Shown piece after piece: positions 1 through 14,315 of a stretch of 64,000 nucleotides of DNA (position 1 is the stretch's first letter; each line of letters begins with the position of its first letter). Both the position numbers and the translations under genes were made by a program. The notes under the pieces are model-generated. The model searched no databases, was not told the DNA's origin, and saw only the letters and a program-made list of their open reading frames with translations. Origin of the DNA: Leptospira sanjuanensis (lineage in GTDB: Bacteria; Spirochaetota; Leptospiria; Leptospirales; Leptospiraceae); assembly GCF_022267325.1 (NCBI RefSeq), contig NZ_JAIZBG010000001.1, positions 1,430,001-1,494,000 on the forward strand, given 5' to 3'.

Positions 1-202
1 GTCCTCAAAGAAGCGAAGAAAAGAAACGCAAAGAGATGATCGACAGCCTCAAAAAAGGGGACGAGGTCGTAACGTCTTCCGGGATTCACGGTAAAGTCGT
101 GGAAATCAAGGACAACAACGAAGTAGTCGTTCTCAACATCGCAAAGGATACGAACGTTTCCTTTACGGCAAGCACCGTTTTGAAAAAGAAACAAGCAGAC
201 AA

Positions 203-206
<4 letters not shown>
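1..206 (+). CDS. yajC: Preprotein translocase subunit YajC, C-terminal part (5' truncated by window)
   Basis: Only the last 67 or so codons are present. Reading from base 3, the protein continues as ...KRKEMIDSLKKGDEVVTSSG, followed by GKVVEI and a beta-rich tail ending QADK. The KKGDEVVTSSGIHGKV stretch is the conserved soluble part of YajC, the single-pass inner-membrane partner of SecD and SecF in the Sec translocon. The N-terminal membrane helix lies upstream of the window. The stop codon overlaps the next start (ATGA), so the genes are translationally coupled. The downstream order with secD and secF supports the assignment, which is secure despite the truncation. Confidence 0.9.
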
Positions 207-992
<786 letters not shown>

Positions 993-993
993 A

Positions 994-3864
<2,871 letters not shown>

Positions 3865-3865
<1 letters not shown>

Positions 3866-5130
3866 TGACCTTCCTCCCGGAAAACATTCGGGAGGAAATG
3901 CGCAAGCTCTCCTTCTTATCCACGGGCGAAAGTTCCCCGAACCCGCCCGTTTCTTGTATCATCACCGACATTGAAAATAAAAAAATCTTAGCAAAAGGTC
4001 GGACCTCCCCGACCGGCGGACCCCACGCGGAACGGAACGCATATTCAGAATTTGTAAAGAACGGCTTGGCGGGAACGGCGCATAACGTTTGGGTCACGCT
4101 CGAACCCTGTACGCATCACGGAAAAACCCCTCCCTGTCTTGATCTGATTTTAGAACACAAACCGAAGACCTTGTATTACGGCTGGAAGGACGTAAACCCA
4201 CTCGTGCGAGAAACGGACGGATTGAAGAAGGTTGAACAAGCGGGAATCTACGTCGTGCAGGACAAGGGTCTCGCAGAGATCGCCTCCGAAAGTCTGTTCG
4301 GATTCGTTTCCCGGATCGAACACAAACGACCTTCCCTGATTTTAAAAACGGCCGTATCGAAAGAAGGAACTTTTGCGGCGTCGGATAAGAAGCAGATTTT
4401 TTTATCGGGGAAACTTTCTCTCCATCTAACATCCCTTTTGCGGGCAAAATGCGACGCAGTCTTGGTCGGTCCGGGAACTCTGTTTTATGATAAACCGGGT
4501 TTGGATTTTAGGATTTTATCGAAACAATGGCAGGACTTAAGGAACGAATTGCCTGCCTCGAGCGAACGAATCAATTCCAAAAGTTCCGCAAACGGATTTG
4601 CGAACTTACTCAAAAACATTCTCCGATATGGAACGAATGCGGACGTTTTGGACGTTCACTCGGACGCGAGGACTGCGTATCAACCGTATCGAGTGTTTCT
4701 TATATTCGAAGAAAAGAATATATCGTCCGAGTGGATCGAAAAACAGAAAAACATCAACGAACAAAACGCGTCTAAGAAATGTATCTTTCTGTTAAAAGAA
4801 GGAACGATTCTTTCCGAAGAAACGAAACGCGCATTGTTCTCATTGACCGATCACGAACTCTTTACGGTTTCGACGAATCGTCTCGCGGAGGACTGTTTCG
4901 CTATTTTTTCCTCGATAGGAATCAATTTACTTCTGGTGGAGGGCGGCAATCTGCTTTATGAAACCTTCTCCGCAAAAATGCAGGAAAACGATCTCATTCT
5001 AAAAATTCAAACTTCTCGATCGATCCAAAACGGGATTCTACCTTCGCTGCAAACGAATGCGGAAACTCTCCTTTGGAAAACGGATGTGGGAGAAGACAGC
5101 TGGGAGGCGCATCGATGTTTACGGGTTTAG
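3865..5130 (+). CDS. ribD: Bifunctional riboflavin biosynthesis deaminase/reductase RibD
   Basis: RibD converts the pyrimidine product of GTP cyclohydrolase II by deamination and then side-chain reduction. The N-terminal cytidine-deaminase-like domain shows the zinc and catalytic residues H54-A55-E56 in PHAERNA and C82/C91 in [11 protein letters not shown]. The C-terminal reductase-like half includes [14 protein letters not shown] and [13 protein letters not shown]. At 421 residues it is longer than the roughly 360-380 typical of RibD. The extra length appears to be an insertion at about residues 225-270, where sequence conservation looks low. It overlaps secF upstream and the true start of ribE downstream. 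Confidence 0.9.
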
Positions 5131-5720
5131 TGGAAACGACCGGAAAAATTTTAGAGATCTCCGACACGCCGGACGGAAGAGGATTTCTCGTAGAAACGAC
5201 TTGGGTTCAACCCGACATCAAGCTAGGAGATTCGATATCGGTGAATGGATGTTGTCAAACGGTGACCGAGTTCGCGAACAACGGAAATCGTTTTCGATTC
5301 TACTCGAGCTTTAAAACCCTCGAACTCACCAACTTCGGTCTTCTCAAAGTAGGGGAAGAAGTCAACCTCGAGAGAAGCGCTCTTCCTACGACGCGACTCG
5401 GAGGCCACTTGGTCAGCGGACACGTGGACGGTACCGGAAAAATTCTTACCAAAGAAGAAAGGGAGGGCGGCTCCGTAGTCTGTTATACGGTAAAAAACGA
5501 TTCTTCCCTTTCCCGATATATTGCTCCTCGGGGAAGTATTACCGTGGACGGAATTTCTCTGACTGTCGTAGATGCGCGCGCGGGAGAATTCGATCTGGTT
5601 TTGATTCCTGAAACTCTCAAGAAAACCAACGCGAAGTCGTGGAGTTCCAACACGATTCTCAACTTAGAAATCGATCTCGTGGCCCGTTACTTGGAACAGC
5701 TTTTGAAGTCTAAGGAATAG
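5115..5720 (+). CDS. ribE: Riboflavin synthase alpha chain
   Basis: Riboflavin synthase dismutates two 6,7-dimethyl-8-ribityllumazine molecules to riboflavin. The 201-residue protein is built of two lumazine-binding repeats. The first begins [12 protein letters not shown] and the second contains GHVDGTGKI at about residue 100. The start was placed at ATG 5115 rather than an earlier in-frame ATG at 5073 because the family begins with MFTG and GGGAGG at 5102-5107 is a well-spaced Shine-Dalgarno. With this start it overlaps ribD by 16 bases. Lumazine synthase (ribH) is not in the window. Confidence 0.93.
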   Translation: MFTGLVETTGKILEISDTPDGRGFLVETTWVQPDIKLGDSISVNGCCQTVTEFANNGNRFRFYSSFKTLELTNFGLLKVGEEVNLERSALPTTRLGGHLVSGHVDGTGKILTKEEREGGSVVCYTVKNDSSLSRYIAPRGSITVDGISLTVVDARAGEFDLVLIPETLKKTNAKSWSSNTILNLEIDLVARYLEQLLKSKE

Positions 5721-5723
5721 TTA

Positions 5724-5751
5724 AGTTTTCCAACTAATTCGTTTGGAAACT
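5724..5751 (+). other. Hairpin between ribE and ribBA
   Basis: AGTTT-t-CCAA pairs with TTGG-AAACT across a 9-base loop with one bulged T. There is no T-run after it, so it is not a standard intrinsic terminator. It sits just after the ribE stop and about 90 bases before ribBA and could stabilise or attenuate the transcript. I looked for an FMN riboswitch here and saw none. Confidence 0.35.
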
Positions 5752-5841
5752 GCCTCGAAACCTGGATTTGGTTCCAAAGATTTAAGTTTCTGTAGCCAAA
5801 TTATAGTCCAATAGAAGAGATGGTAAGAATAGAGCAGAACT

Positions 5842-7047
<1,206 letters not shown>

Positions 7048-7062
7048 GACGAATCGAAATCG

Positions 7063-7090
7063 AAGTCTTGCCGGAACTCCGACAAGACTT
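7063..7090 (+). terminator. Hairpin between convergent ribBA and DUF4349 gene
   Basis: AAGTCTTG at 7063-7070 pairs perfectly with CAAGACTT at 7083-7090 around a 12-base loop with a small inner GGA/TCC stem. It lies between two convergent stop codons, so it may end both transcripts. Neither side has a strong T-run. Confidence 0.4.
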
Positions 7091-7116
7091 TGAATAAAAC
7101 GGGCGCCTTTTCCTTC

Positions 7117-8037
7117 TTACTTTCGGAGTTTCTTTTGAATCGCCTGATAGGCGACGCCCGCGTAATATACGGCAACCCCGCCGATGATCAAGAACGGCAA
7201 CCACCAAATCAAATAATATGTAAGTTGTAGGAACGCATTCAAGAGACCGGCGAACGCGTTCTTATATGCGGGAACTTCGATCTTATCGGGAGCGGTCGGA
7301 AGGCTGTAACTGACTGCGATCGTTGCCCACGTTACGCGGTCTTTGATCTTCCAGGTTTCGTGTTCCGCGAGATCGAGTTCGTCTTCGCTGCTTGCGATGG
7401 ATTCTTCGATCGCCTCCCAGTTCTTGGAGCTTGCTGCGATCTGACTGTTCGCGTTGTTTCTTCTGGAAAGACGGATCTTTTCACGGGTCATCTTCCGTTT
7501 TTGCCAAACCATCCCTTCCGTGTGATCGATCGCGGAGATGTCCTCCGAAAGGAGTGTTCCTAATTTATCGAGTTCTAATAAAGCTTCGTAGAGTTTCGCC
7601 GAACGAACATGAACTCGTGCGCTCATATACGGAGAAGTCGAATTCGTAGCGGAACTGCTTTCCAAGTAACCGTATTTCGAGATAAAATCCAAAAGTTCCT
7701 TTCTCGTTTGGATCAGATCGGAACATTGATACGCAAGTTGAATGTTGTATTCAAGAAGCCTTTCATTGCCGGCGGAAACTGCGGGTGCGAAAACTTTACC
7801 GAGTTGATTCTCCGCTTTATCCGAAGCGAAAAAACTCTGCGAATCGTCCGCATCGGCCGCTTCTTTCTTTTCCGCTTCGGGCATCGGCGCGGATTTTTTC
7901 ATATCCGCAGAGCCGACGGATCTGCTCATCGCCTCGCTCGGAGGAGCGGAGGAACTGTTTTTGGATTCTTCGCCTTTGCCGCACGCTAAAGCGGATATCA
8001 ACGAGAATATGAGAATGAATCGAACTATCTGTTTCAA
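7117..8037 (-). CDS. DUF4349 domain lipoprotein
   Basis: The open frame extends further upstream, but TTG at 8037 is preferred. It has GGGAG with good spacing and starts directly at a lipoprotein signal, MKQIVRFILIFSLISALAC, with the lipid-modified Cys at residue 19. The mature protein (306 residues in total) has a charged linker and a beta segment starting LEYNIQLAYQCSDLIQTR. A helical region with QKRKMTREKIRLSRRNN and a coiled-coil part follow, and the protein ends in a strong membrane helix containing YLIWWLPFLIIGGVAVYY. This layout is that of DUF4349 proteins, whose function is unknown. It is membrane-anchored at both ends. Confidence 0.75.
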   Translation of the reverse strand: MKQIVRFILIFSLISALACGKGEESKNSSSAPPSEAMSRSVGSADMKKSAPMPEAEKKEAADADDSQSFFASDKAENQLGKVFAPAVSAGNERLLEYNIQLAYQCSDLIQTRKELLDFISKYGYLESSSATNSTSPYMSARVHVRSAKLYEALLELDKLGTLLSEDISAIDHTEGMVWQKRKMTREKIRLSRRNNANSQIAASSKNWEAIEESIASSEDELDLAEHETWKIKDRVTWATIAVSYSLPTAPDKIEVPAYKNAFAGLLNAFLQLTYYLIWWLPFLIIGGVAVYYAGVAYQAIQKKLRK

Positions 8038-8165
8038 AGCGAATCTCCCGATCGAAAACTTATTGAATTCAACACCTGGATCGACCCGTTTTTTCCTCGA
8101 AAACGTTCCGAATTCGACGCGAAAGAGAAAGGAACGGCAGAGATATCGGACTGAGAAAGCCGGAG

Positions 8166-8290
8166 TCTCTATGGGTCGCGAAGATTTCCCAACTTCGTTG
8201 TGAGCCATCGGTAACTCAATCTCACTTCCTACGGGTCGTTCGATAATGCTCCGCTACCGATCGGCTAATTCGCTCTCTATGGATCGCGAA
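8166..8290. repeat. Degenerate short direct repeats downstream of pdxH
   Basis: TCTCTATGGGTCGCGAA (8166-8182) recurs as TCTCTATGGATCGCGAA (8274-8290). A more diverged copy, CTACGGGTCGTTCG, lies at about 8229-8242. The spacing is irregular (60 and 48 bases), so this is a set of related short repeats rather than a clean tandem array. Confidence 0.35.
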
Positions 8291-8935
8291 TTAGGGAGCG
8301 ATTCTGAATTTTCTCCAAGAAGAATCGGACTTTTTTTCAAAAACGATCCGGTCGTGCAAGCGGCTGGAGCGACCTTGCCAGAATTCGATCCTTTCCGGAT
8401 GGACGGCATAACCTCCCCAGTTACTGGGAAGATCGATTTCTTTCCCCTCGTATTTGGAAACAAGTTTTTGATAACGTTCCTCTAAGAATTTACGATCCGG
8501 AATTTCTTCGCTTTGCGGAGAAGTCGCCGCTCCGATTTGGGATTCTCTCGGTCTGGAATGAAAGTATTCTTCCGATTCTTCCCTTGAAACCTTGCTGACG
8601 CTACCTTCGATACGGACTTGGCGTTCGAGTTCGGACCAGAAAAATACGAGACACGCACGAGGATTCTCATCCATTTCTTTCCCCTTTCTACTCTCGTAGT
8701 TCGTGTAAAAGACGAACGAATCGTTCGTGATTCCTTTGAGCAACACCGTTCTTGCGTCAGGTCTTCCGTCCTTGGAAGCGGTTGCAAGGGTCATGGCGTT
8801 GACTTCCGCGACCTCCGATAAAACGGCTTCTTGAAACCATTTTTGAAAAAATAAAACCGGATCGTTTCCGGCGTCTTCGATGTCCAAAGAGGATAAAGTA
8901 TAACTCGTTCTGATTTCCGCGATTTTAGAATTCAT
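8291..8935 (-). CDS. pdxH: Pyridoxamine 5'-phosphate oxidase
   Basis: PdxH uses FMN and oxygen to form pyridoxal 5'-phosphate from pyridoxine or pyridoxamine phosphate. The 214-residue protein carries the family features: NAMTLATASKDGRPDARTVLLK near residue 50 (FMN phosphate contact), FYTNYESRKGKEM, RQVRIEG, SEEYFHSRPRESQIGA, and a C-terminal EFWQGRSSRLHDRI ending FRIAP. Length is normal. It is a single gene on the minus strand upstream of the DUF4349 gene. The FMN requirement fits with the riboflavin genes upstream, though the two are not co-transcribed. Confidence 0.93.
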   Translation of the reverse strand: MNSKIAEIRTSYTLSSLDIEDAGNDPVLFFQKWFQEAVLSEVAEVNAMTLATASKDGRPDARTVLLKGITNDSFVFYTNYESRKGKEMDENPRACLVFFWSELERQVRIEGSVSKVSREESEEYFHSRPRESQIGAATSPQSEEIPDRKFLEERYQKLVSKYEGKEIDLPSNWGGYAVHPERIEFWQGRSSRLHDRIVFEKKSDSSWRKFRIAP

Positions 8936-9159
8936 AAGTTCCTTTTAGAAAACACGCAGCCCGTAACAAGAAAAGAAAAATTTGAAGTCCATCGATTCGT
9001 TTTTTCCCAAGCCTCTGTCCGTAGAGGAACAAGGAAGAATGACAAGCGCTTTCTCCGTTGCAGGATAAACGTTCGGTTCGCTGAAAAGAATTCGTTTCCT
9101 GGAAGGAATCGATTCTTCTTTGGTTGACCTCGAAGACTTTCCCGATGTAATATCCGTGC

Positions 9160-9840
9160 ATGACCGAGTTGGACTGGGAAACGATTCGATATCCGATCGC
9201 GCTGACTTTGAGCGTGAGTTTGTTTTCGACATTGATCGCCACGATTCTCGGAGTGATCGCCGCGTATCTCCTTTCCAGGTTCCGGTTTTTCGGGAAGGAA
9301 TTTTTGGACGCGGTCTTGACTCTTCCTCTCGTTTTGCCTCCAACCGTGTTAGGATATTATCTTTTGGTGTTATTCGGAAGAAACGGGGTCATCGGTTCCT
9401 TTCTTTTGGAATCGTTTCGATTCAGCGTACTGTTTCATTGGTCGGGCGCGGTGATCGCTTCCATCATCGTTTCGTTTCCTCTCGTCTATAGATCCGCGCT
9501 CTCGTCTTTGGAAGATCTGGACCCGGATTACGAGGACACGGCAAAAACCTTGGGGAAGGGAAACTTCGCCATTTTTTGGGAAGTGATTCTTCCTTTATCT
9601 TGGAGAGGAATTCTTGCGGGCGCAATGCTCGCATACGCGCGCGGGATGGGAGAATTCGGAGCCACGTTGATGATAGCGGGAAACATTCCCAAACGAACGC
9701 AAACCCTTTCGCTTGCGATTTACGACGCGGTTCAATCGGGAAACGATCAGGTCGCGTTCCATCTGGTGATTCTGACTTCGATTTTGTCCGTCCTGATTTT
9801 GACGGTATCTACGCGGATCTTTCGGAAATCACATTGGTAA
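9160..9840 (+). CDS. modB: Molybdate ABC transporter permease ModB
   Basis: This 226-residue inner-membrane permease has about five or six hydrophobic helices. It carries the binding-protein-dependent transport signature EDTAKTLGKGNFAIFWEVIL, followed by GILAGAMLAYARGMGEFGAT, a sequence characteristic of ModB and CysT/CysW-type permeases. Identity as ModB comes from size, the VLPPTVLGYYLL motif and the adjacent modA. No strong Shine-Dalgarno is seen before ATG 9160, but the N-terminus MTELDWETIRYPIALTLSVS starts as expected for the family. It heads the operon modB-modA-modC. Confidence 0.88.
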   Translation: MTELDWETIRYPIALTLSVSLFSTLIATILGVIAAYLLSRFRFFGKEFLDAVLTLPLVLPPTVLGYYLLVLFGRNGVIGSFLLESFRFSVLFHWSGAVIASIIVSFPLVYRSALSSLEDLDPDYEDTAKTLGKGNFAIFWEVILPLSWRGILAGAMLAYARGMGEFGATLMIAGNIPKRTQTLSLAIYDAVQSGNDQVAFHLVILTSILSVLILTVSTRIFRKSHW

Positions 9841-9864
9841 TTTAGAATATAAGGAAATACTGAT

Positions 9865-10617
9865 ATGAATGGAATCAAGATTCCGGCGTTTCTCGTATTT
9901 GTTTTGCAGCTTTCGCCGATATTCGGCGAAGAAAAGGTTCTTTTGGTTTCCGCCGCATCGAGTTTGACGCAAGTTTTTACTTCAATCGGAAAGGAATTCG
10001 AAAAGAAGGAAGGAATTAAAGTGTCCTTCAATTTTGCGGCTTCCGGAGTTTTGCTTCAACAGATCGAAAACGGCGCACCGGCGGACGTATTCGCTTCCGC
10101 GGATCAGGAGAATGTCGATAAAGGTCTGGTTAAGAATCTATTCGATCCCGCTACGAGAAAGAATTTCGTAAGTAATTCCCTCGTGTTGATCGCGCCGATC
10201 GATTCTAAGTTGAATCTAAAAAAGGTGAGCGATCTTAGAAACGAAACCGTCCGGAAAATTTCCTTCGGAAATCCCGCGATCGTTCCGGCGGGAAAATACG
10301 CGAAAGAAGTTTTGGAACAAGAGGGATGGGACGCGGCGCTTGAAAAAAAATGGATTCCCGGTGAAAACGTAAGACAGGTTTTGGATTACGTTTCCAGGGG
10401 AGAAGTGGACGCCGGTTTTGTTTATAGAACCGATGCGGTTCTATTTCAAGATAGAGTAAAGGTTGCGGTCGCGAATCTCAAAACGAAGCCGATTCTTTAT
10501 CCGGCGATCGTCGTCGCGAAAAGTTCCAATGGGAACGAAGCGAAACGATTCGTCGAATTTTTAACGTCGAAAGAAGCCAAGAAAATCTTTCAGAAATATC
10601 GATTCGGAAAACCTTAG
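9865..10617 (+). CDS. modA: Molybdate-binding periplasmic protein ModA
   Basis: The 250-residue solute-binding protein has a signal peptide (MNGIKIPAFLVFVLQLSPIF, cleavage probably near residue 22). Typical ModA motifs follow: VSAASSLTQVFTSIGKEFEK, FNFAASGVLLQQIENGAPAD and VFASAD near the N-terminus, then NSLVLIAP, GNPAIVPAGKYAKE, and SRGEVDAGFVYRTDA. It captures molybdate or tungstate in the periplasm and delivers it to ModB/ModC. It lies 24 bases after modB, and its stop overlaps the modC start by one base. Confidence 0.92.
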   Translation: MNGIKIPAFLVFVLQLSPIFGEEKVLLVSAASSLTQVFTSIGKEFEKKEGIKVSFNFAASGVLLQQIENGAPADVFASADQENVDKGLVKNLFDPATRKNFVSNSLVLIAPIDSKLNLKKVSDLRNETVRKISFGNPAIVPAGKYAKEVLEQEGWDAALEKKWIPGENVRQVLDYVSRGEVDAGFVYRTDAVLFQDRVKVAVANLKTKPILYPAIVVAKSSNGNEAKRFVEFLTSKEAKKIFQKYRFGKP

Positions 10618-11336
10618 TGTCCCTAACCGTAAATATTCAAAAAACCTTAACCGATCGGAAAAGATTCTTTTTTTTGGACTTGGATTTCCGTTTTATCCAG
10701 GATTTCCTGTTTATTTACGGTCCTTCGGGCGCGGGTAAAACGCTGACGCTTAAGGTTCTTGCCGGTTTGATCAAACCCGATCGGGGAAGAATTCTTCTCG
10801 GAGAAACGTTGTTTTTTGATTCGGAAAAACGGATCGATCTTCCCAGCCAAGAAAGAAAGATCGGCTATCTGCCTCAGAGTTATTCTCTCTTTCCTCATCT
10901 TACGGTTCGCAAGAATTTGGAGTTTCCTTTAAAGGATCTTTTTTCGTTCGGCTTGCCTGAATCGGATCGGATTCTCGTGGATGATATATTAGAAATTTTT
11001 GAAATACAAAATATCGCCGGCAGTTATCCTAGATACCTTTCCGGAGGACAAAAACAGAGAGTTGCCTTGGCGCGCGCGCTCATCGGAAAGCCGGAACTCC
11101 TTCTACTCGACGAACCCTTTGCCGCTTTGAATCTGGAACTCAAAGAAAAGATGAAGGAAGAACTCAAAAAAATTCAAAGGTTGTTTCAAGTTCCGGTCGT
11201 AGTCGTATCACACGATCCGGAGGATTATTCCTATTTCGGAGCGGATTCTCTTTCGATCGAAAACGGGATTACCCGTCCTATGCGGAAGGAAAAAGATAAA
11301 GCGAATAAGACAAAGAATTCTTCGTTTAAAAAATAG
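10617..11336 (+). CDS. modC: Molybdate ABC transporter ATPase ModC, short form
   Basis: The ATPase begins at GTG 10617, sharing one base with the modA stop. The 239 residues contain Walker A (YGPSGAGKTLTL), Q-loop (GYLPQSYSLFPHL), the ABC signature (LSGGQKQRVALARAL), Walker B (LLLLDEPFAAL) and the H-loop (VVSHDPED). ModC in Escherichia coli has about 350 residues with a C-terminal molybdate-binding MOP domain. Here the protein ends soon after the nucleotide-binding domain in a basic tail, so the regulatory domain is missing. The assignment rests mainly on operon context. Confidence 0.85.
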   Translation: MSLTVNIQKTLTDRKRFFFLDLDFRFIQDFLFIYGPSGAGKTLTLKVLAGLIKPDRGRILLGETLFFDSEKRIDLPSQERKIGYLPQSYSLFPHLTVRKNLEFPLKDLFSFGLPESDRILVDDILEIFEIQNIAGSYPRYLSGGQKQRVALARALIGKPELLLLDEPFAALNLELKEKMKEELKKIQRLFQVPVVVVSHDPEDYSYFGADSLSIENGITRPMRKEKDKANKTKNSSFKK

Positions 11337-11338
11337 AT

Positions 11339-11520
11339 CGTCTTGTCCGTTTAAAAAATCCGCGAAGTTTGTTCCGATAGACGAAACTCGAATCGAAACG
11401 TCCCAAACGATTTTCCAGACACACGAAACTCGAATCAAGAAACCGGCGGCGTTTGTTTAAACCGATGAAAGTCGAATCAAAAAGTTTCTGACGATTGTTC
11501 CGACTAACAAAAAGCGCGTT
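11339..11520. repeat. Degenerate 42-bp tandem repeat between modC and cysA
   Basis: ACGAAACTCGAATC begins units at 11381 and 11423, and ATGAAAGTCGAATC begins one at 11465; the spacing is exactly 42 bases each time. Each unit ends in a GTTTGTTCCGA-like segment (11367-11377, with related segments in later units). A half-matching unit precedes them at 11339 and a partial one follows at 11507. The array fills the gap between the convergent stops of modC and cysA. No coding frame is evident. Confidence 0.65.
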
Positions 11521-11534
11521 CCGATTTTCCTAAA

Positions 11535-12605
11535 TCAGATCGTATAATCTTCCACGTAGACTTTGACTTTTTTAAACCGAATATAAACGGTTTCACCTGG
11601 AAGCAGATTCAACGCTTGAAACTCGGAAGAGTTGAGCTGTGATTCCAAAATCGTTCCCGTATCCAAACGTTTGAGATCGATCTTAACCGTTCTTCCGGTC
11701 GAGTGGATGTACTGAATCTCCGCCGGGATTGTTTGACCTTCGATCGGGCTTTTCAGAATTTCGACGTCGTACGGACGAACATAACCGACTGCGGATGCGT
11801 TTTCAATTTCGGAGTGCTCCGGGGTATCGACCTTGATTTCTCCGAGATGCGTTTGTCCGCCTTGTACCCTTCCGTGAAAGAGATTCACGTCACCCAAAAA
11901 GTGAAACACAAAGGAATTCTTAGGATGATTGTAGACTTCATCCGGCGTTCCGACTTGTTCTATCTTGCCGGCTTTCAAGATCACTACCATGTCCGAAACT
12001 TCGAGAGCTTCTTCCTGATCGTGTGTTACGAATACGCTTGTAATATGAATTTCGTCGTGAAGACGTCGAAGCCAGTTGCGAAGTTCCTTTCTGACTTTTG
12101 CGTCCAAGGCTCCGAAGGGTTCGTCTAACAGTAAAAAACGAGGTTCGATCGCGAGGGCTCTTGCGAGTGCGATCCTTTGTCTTTGTCCGCCCGAAAGTTC
12201 GGAAGGATAACGGCCGTGAAAATTCTCGAGTTGGACGAGTTTTAAGAGGCTCATCACTTTTTCGCGGATCGCTTCCTTGTTCGGTCTTTCGGAACGTTTC
12301 CGAACTTCGAGTCCGAATGCTACGTTTTCAAAAATCGTCATGTGCCTGAAAAGAGCGTAGTGCTGAAATACGAAACCGACTCCGCGGTCTTTCGCGTTCT
12401 TTTTACCGACTTCCAGTCCTTCAAAGATGACTTGACCTTCGTCCGCGTCCTCGAGTCCCGCGATGATACGGAGCAGGGTCGTCTTTCCCGAGCCGGATGG
12501 ACCGAGCAGCGCGACCAATTCTCCGGAGGGAACCTCCAAAGAAAGATTGTCGATCGCGGTAAAATTACCAAAGCGTTTTATAATATTCTTAACTTCGATT
12601 GCCAT
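11535..12605 (-). CDS. cysA: Sulfate/thiosulfate ABC transporter ATPase CysA
   Basis: This 356-residue ATPase of the sulfate importer has Walker A ([14 protein letters not shown]), Q-loop ([13 protein letters not shown]), signature ([16 protein letters not shown]), Walker B ([13 protein letters not shown]) and H-loop ([11 protein letters not shown]). The C-terminal 120 residues form a TOBE-like regulatory domain with [10 protein letters not shown]. The nucleotide-binding start [20 protein letters not shown] is typical of CysA. It is the last gene of sbp-cysT-cysW-cysA, two bases after cysW. Length and order agree with the CysTWA family. Confidence 0.93.
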   Translation of the reverse strand: MAIEVKNIIKRFGNFTAIDNLSLEVPSGELVALLGPSGSGKTTLLRIIAGLEDADEGQVIFEGLEVGKKNAKDRGVGFVFQHYALFRHMTIFENVAFGLEVRKRSERPNKEAIREKVMSLLKLVQLENFHGRYPSELSGGQRQRIALARALAIEPRFLLLDEPFGALDAKVRKELRNWLRRLHDEIHITSVFVTHDQEEALEVSDMVVILKAGKIEQVGTPDEVYNHPKNSFVFHFLGDVNLFHGRVQGGQTHLGEIKVDTPEHSEIENASAVGYVRPYDVEILKSPIEGQTIPAEIQYIHSTGRTVKIDLKRLDTGTILESQLNSSEFQALNLLPGETVYIRFKKVKVYVEDYTI

Positions 12606-12607
12606 GA

Positions 12608-13447
12608 CTATGCCTCCTCTTGAAGAGAATCTTCTTTTTTACCGATCTTGATCTTTCTTTCCAGGATCTGTTTCGCGATCAATGTGATTAAGGATAAAAA
12701 TACGAGCAGGGACGCGGCCGAAAACGCGGCTACGGAATTGTATTCGTTGTATAAGACTTCGATCTGCAGCGGAAGGGTGTTCGTCTGTCCCCGGATATGA
12801 CCCGATAGAACGGAAACGGCGCCGAATTCTCCCATGGCTCTCGCGTTGCAAAGAATGATGCCGTATAATAATCCGTATTTGATTCCGGGCGCCACGATCT
12901 TGAAGAATACTTTAAGCGGTGACGCACCGAGAAGAAGTCCCGCTTCTTCCTCTTCGATTCCGGTCGATTCAAGTAAAGGTATGAGTTCTCTCGCAACGAA
13001 AGGGAGAGTGATGAAGATCGTCGCGATGACGAGTCCCGGAGTGTTGAATACGATCTTGATATCCGCTTCTTCAAGCCAAGGTCCGAACCAACCTTGTCTT
13101 CCGAATAAAAGAATAAAGATCAAACCCGAGATCACGGGCGAAACCGAAAACGGCGAGTCGATGATAGTCAAAAGCCAGCTTTTCCCGGGAAATTCAAAAC
13201 GTGTGATCGAAATTGCGGATACGATTCCGAAAATCGTATTCAAAGGAACCGCGATGGATACGACCAAAAGCGTGAGTTTGAGCGCCGAGATCGTATCGGG
13301 TTCTTGGATTCCCTCCAAATACGCCGCCCATCCTTTCGAAAAGGCTTCGTGAAACACGGTGTAGATGGGAAGAAGTAGAATCAATCCGGTTAGTAAAAAA
13401 ACCGTTCCGATCAGAATGCTTCGAACGAGTAAGGACTCCTGTCTCAT
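12608..13447 (-). CDS. cysW: Sulfate ABC transporter permease CysW
   Basis: The 279-residue inner-membrane permease has six predicted helices. The permease loop [20 protein letters not shown] is followed by [20 protein letters not shown] and the sulfate-family [20 protein letters not shown]. The last motif distinguishes CysW/CysT from ModB. CysW pairs with CysT to form the channel for sulfate or thiosulfate. Its start overlaps the cysT stop by four bases, which indicates translational coupling. Confidence 0.92.
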   Translation of the reverse strand: MRQESLLVRSILIGTVFLLTGLILLLPIYTVFHEAFSKGWAAYLEGIQEPDTISALKLTLLVVSIAVPLNTIFGIVSAISITRFEFPGKSWLLTIIDSPFSVSPVISGLIFILLFGRQGWFGPWLEEADIKIVFNTPGLVIATIFITLPFVARELIPLLESTGIEEEEAGLLLGASPLKVFFKIVAPGIKYGLLYGIILCNARAMGEFGAVSVLSGHIRGQTNTLPLQIEVLYNEYNSVAAFSAASLLVFLSLITLIAKQILERKIKIGKKEDSLQEEA

Positions 13448-14271
13448 CCATTTCTCCTTGCGGAAACCGTTTGAAGTATATTGATACCTAATAATATACT
13501 AAAGGAGATTACCAGCATAATGAACGCGATTCCCGTGGCTTCTTCGTATTGATATTGTTCGAGTTTTGTTACGATCAATAATGGGAGAATTTCCGTTTTA
13601 CCCGGTAGGTTTCCCGATATAAAAACGACCGAACCGTATTCTCCGATTCCTCTCGCAAAGGCCATTGCTGCGCCGGTGATCAAAGGCGGAACGAGTTCGG
13701 GGAATATCACTCTTCTGAAAATCTGCCAGCGATTGGCTCCGAGACAATACGCGGATTCTTCGAGTTCTTTGGGGAATTCCTCCAATACGGGTTGAACCGT
13801 TCTTACGACGAAGGGAAATCCGATGAATACGAGCGCGATTACGATTCCAATCGGAGTGTAAGCGATTCTGATATCGAAAGGGACGAACAGTTTTCCGATG
13901 ATTCCGTTCTGGGTGTAGATCGTAGTTAGCGCGATCCCTGCCACGGCCGTGGGTAGCGTGAACGGAAGATCGACGAGAGAATCCAAAAGCGATTTACCGG
14001 GAAAATCGTACCGGACCAACACCCAGGCAAACAAAAATCCGATCAATAGATTGATGATCGCAGCGACCGCCCCCGCTCCGAAACTCAAATAAAGCGCCGC
14101 CAAAATTCTTTCGTTCGTGAGAAGTTTCCAAAATCCTTCCCAGCCGATCCCCGAACTTTTCAGAAAGAGTGCGCCTAACGGAATGATTACGATCAAACTC
14201 AAATAGGTGACCGTAAGACCTAACGTGATTCCGAAGGTCGTTTTGCCGTAAGGTTTGGTTCTGAAGTTCAA
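13444..14271 (-). CDS. cysT: Sulfate ABC transporter permease CysT (CysU)
   Basis: The open frame runs to 14382, but TTG at 14271 gives a 275-residue protein starting [20 protein letters not shown], matching the usual CysT length of about 277. The region upstream encodes an implausible Arg-rich extension overlapping sbp. Six membrane helices are visible. The permease loop reads [20 protein letters not shown] and is followed by [20 protein letters not shown] and [20 protein letters not shown], which are typical of CysT. The Shine-Dalgarno before TTG is only moderate (AAAGAGAAG). It lies 44 bases after sbp. Confidence 0.88.
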   Translation of the reverse strand: MNFRTKPYGKTTFGITLGLTVTYLSLIVIIPLGALFLKSSGIGWEGFWKLLTNERILAALYLSFGAGAVAAIINLLIGFLFAWVLVRYDFPGKSLLDSLVDLPFTLPTAVAGIALTTIYTQNGIIGKLFVPFDIRIAYTPIGIVIALVFIGFPFVVRTVQPVLEEFPKELEESAYCLGANRWQIFRRVIFPELVPPLITGAAMAFARGIGEYGSVVFISGNLPGKTEILPLLIVTKLEQYQYEEATGIAFIMLVISFSILLGINILQTVSARRNG

Positions 14272-14315
14272 TGTTCTTCTCTTTAATCCTTTGTAGATAT
14301 TCTTCCGTAAACGTC

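Noticed and set aside
5721..5841. FMN riboswitch before ribBA
   Set aside because: Only a short hairpin is present and the conserved FMN-element sequences are not visible.
8038..8208. N-terminal extension of the DUF4349 protein
   Set aside because: Lipoprotein signal and Shine-Dalgarno place the start at TTG 8037.
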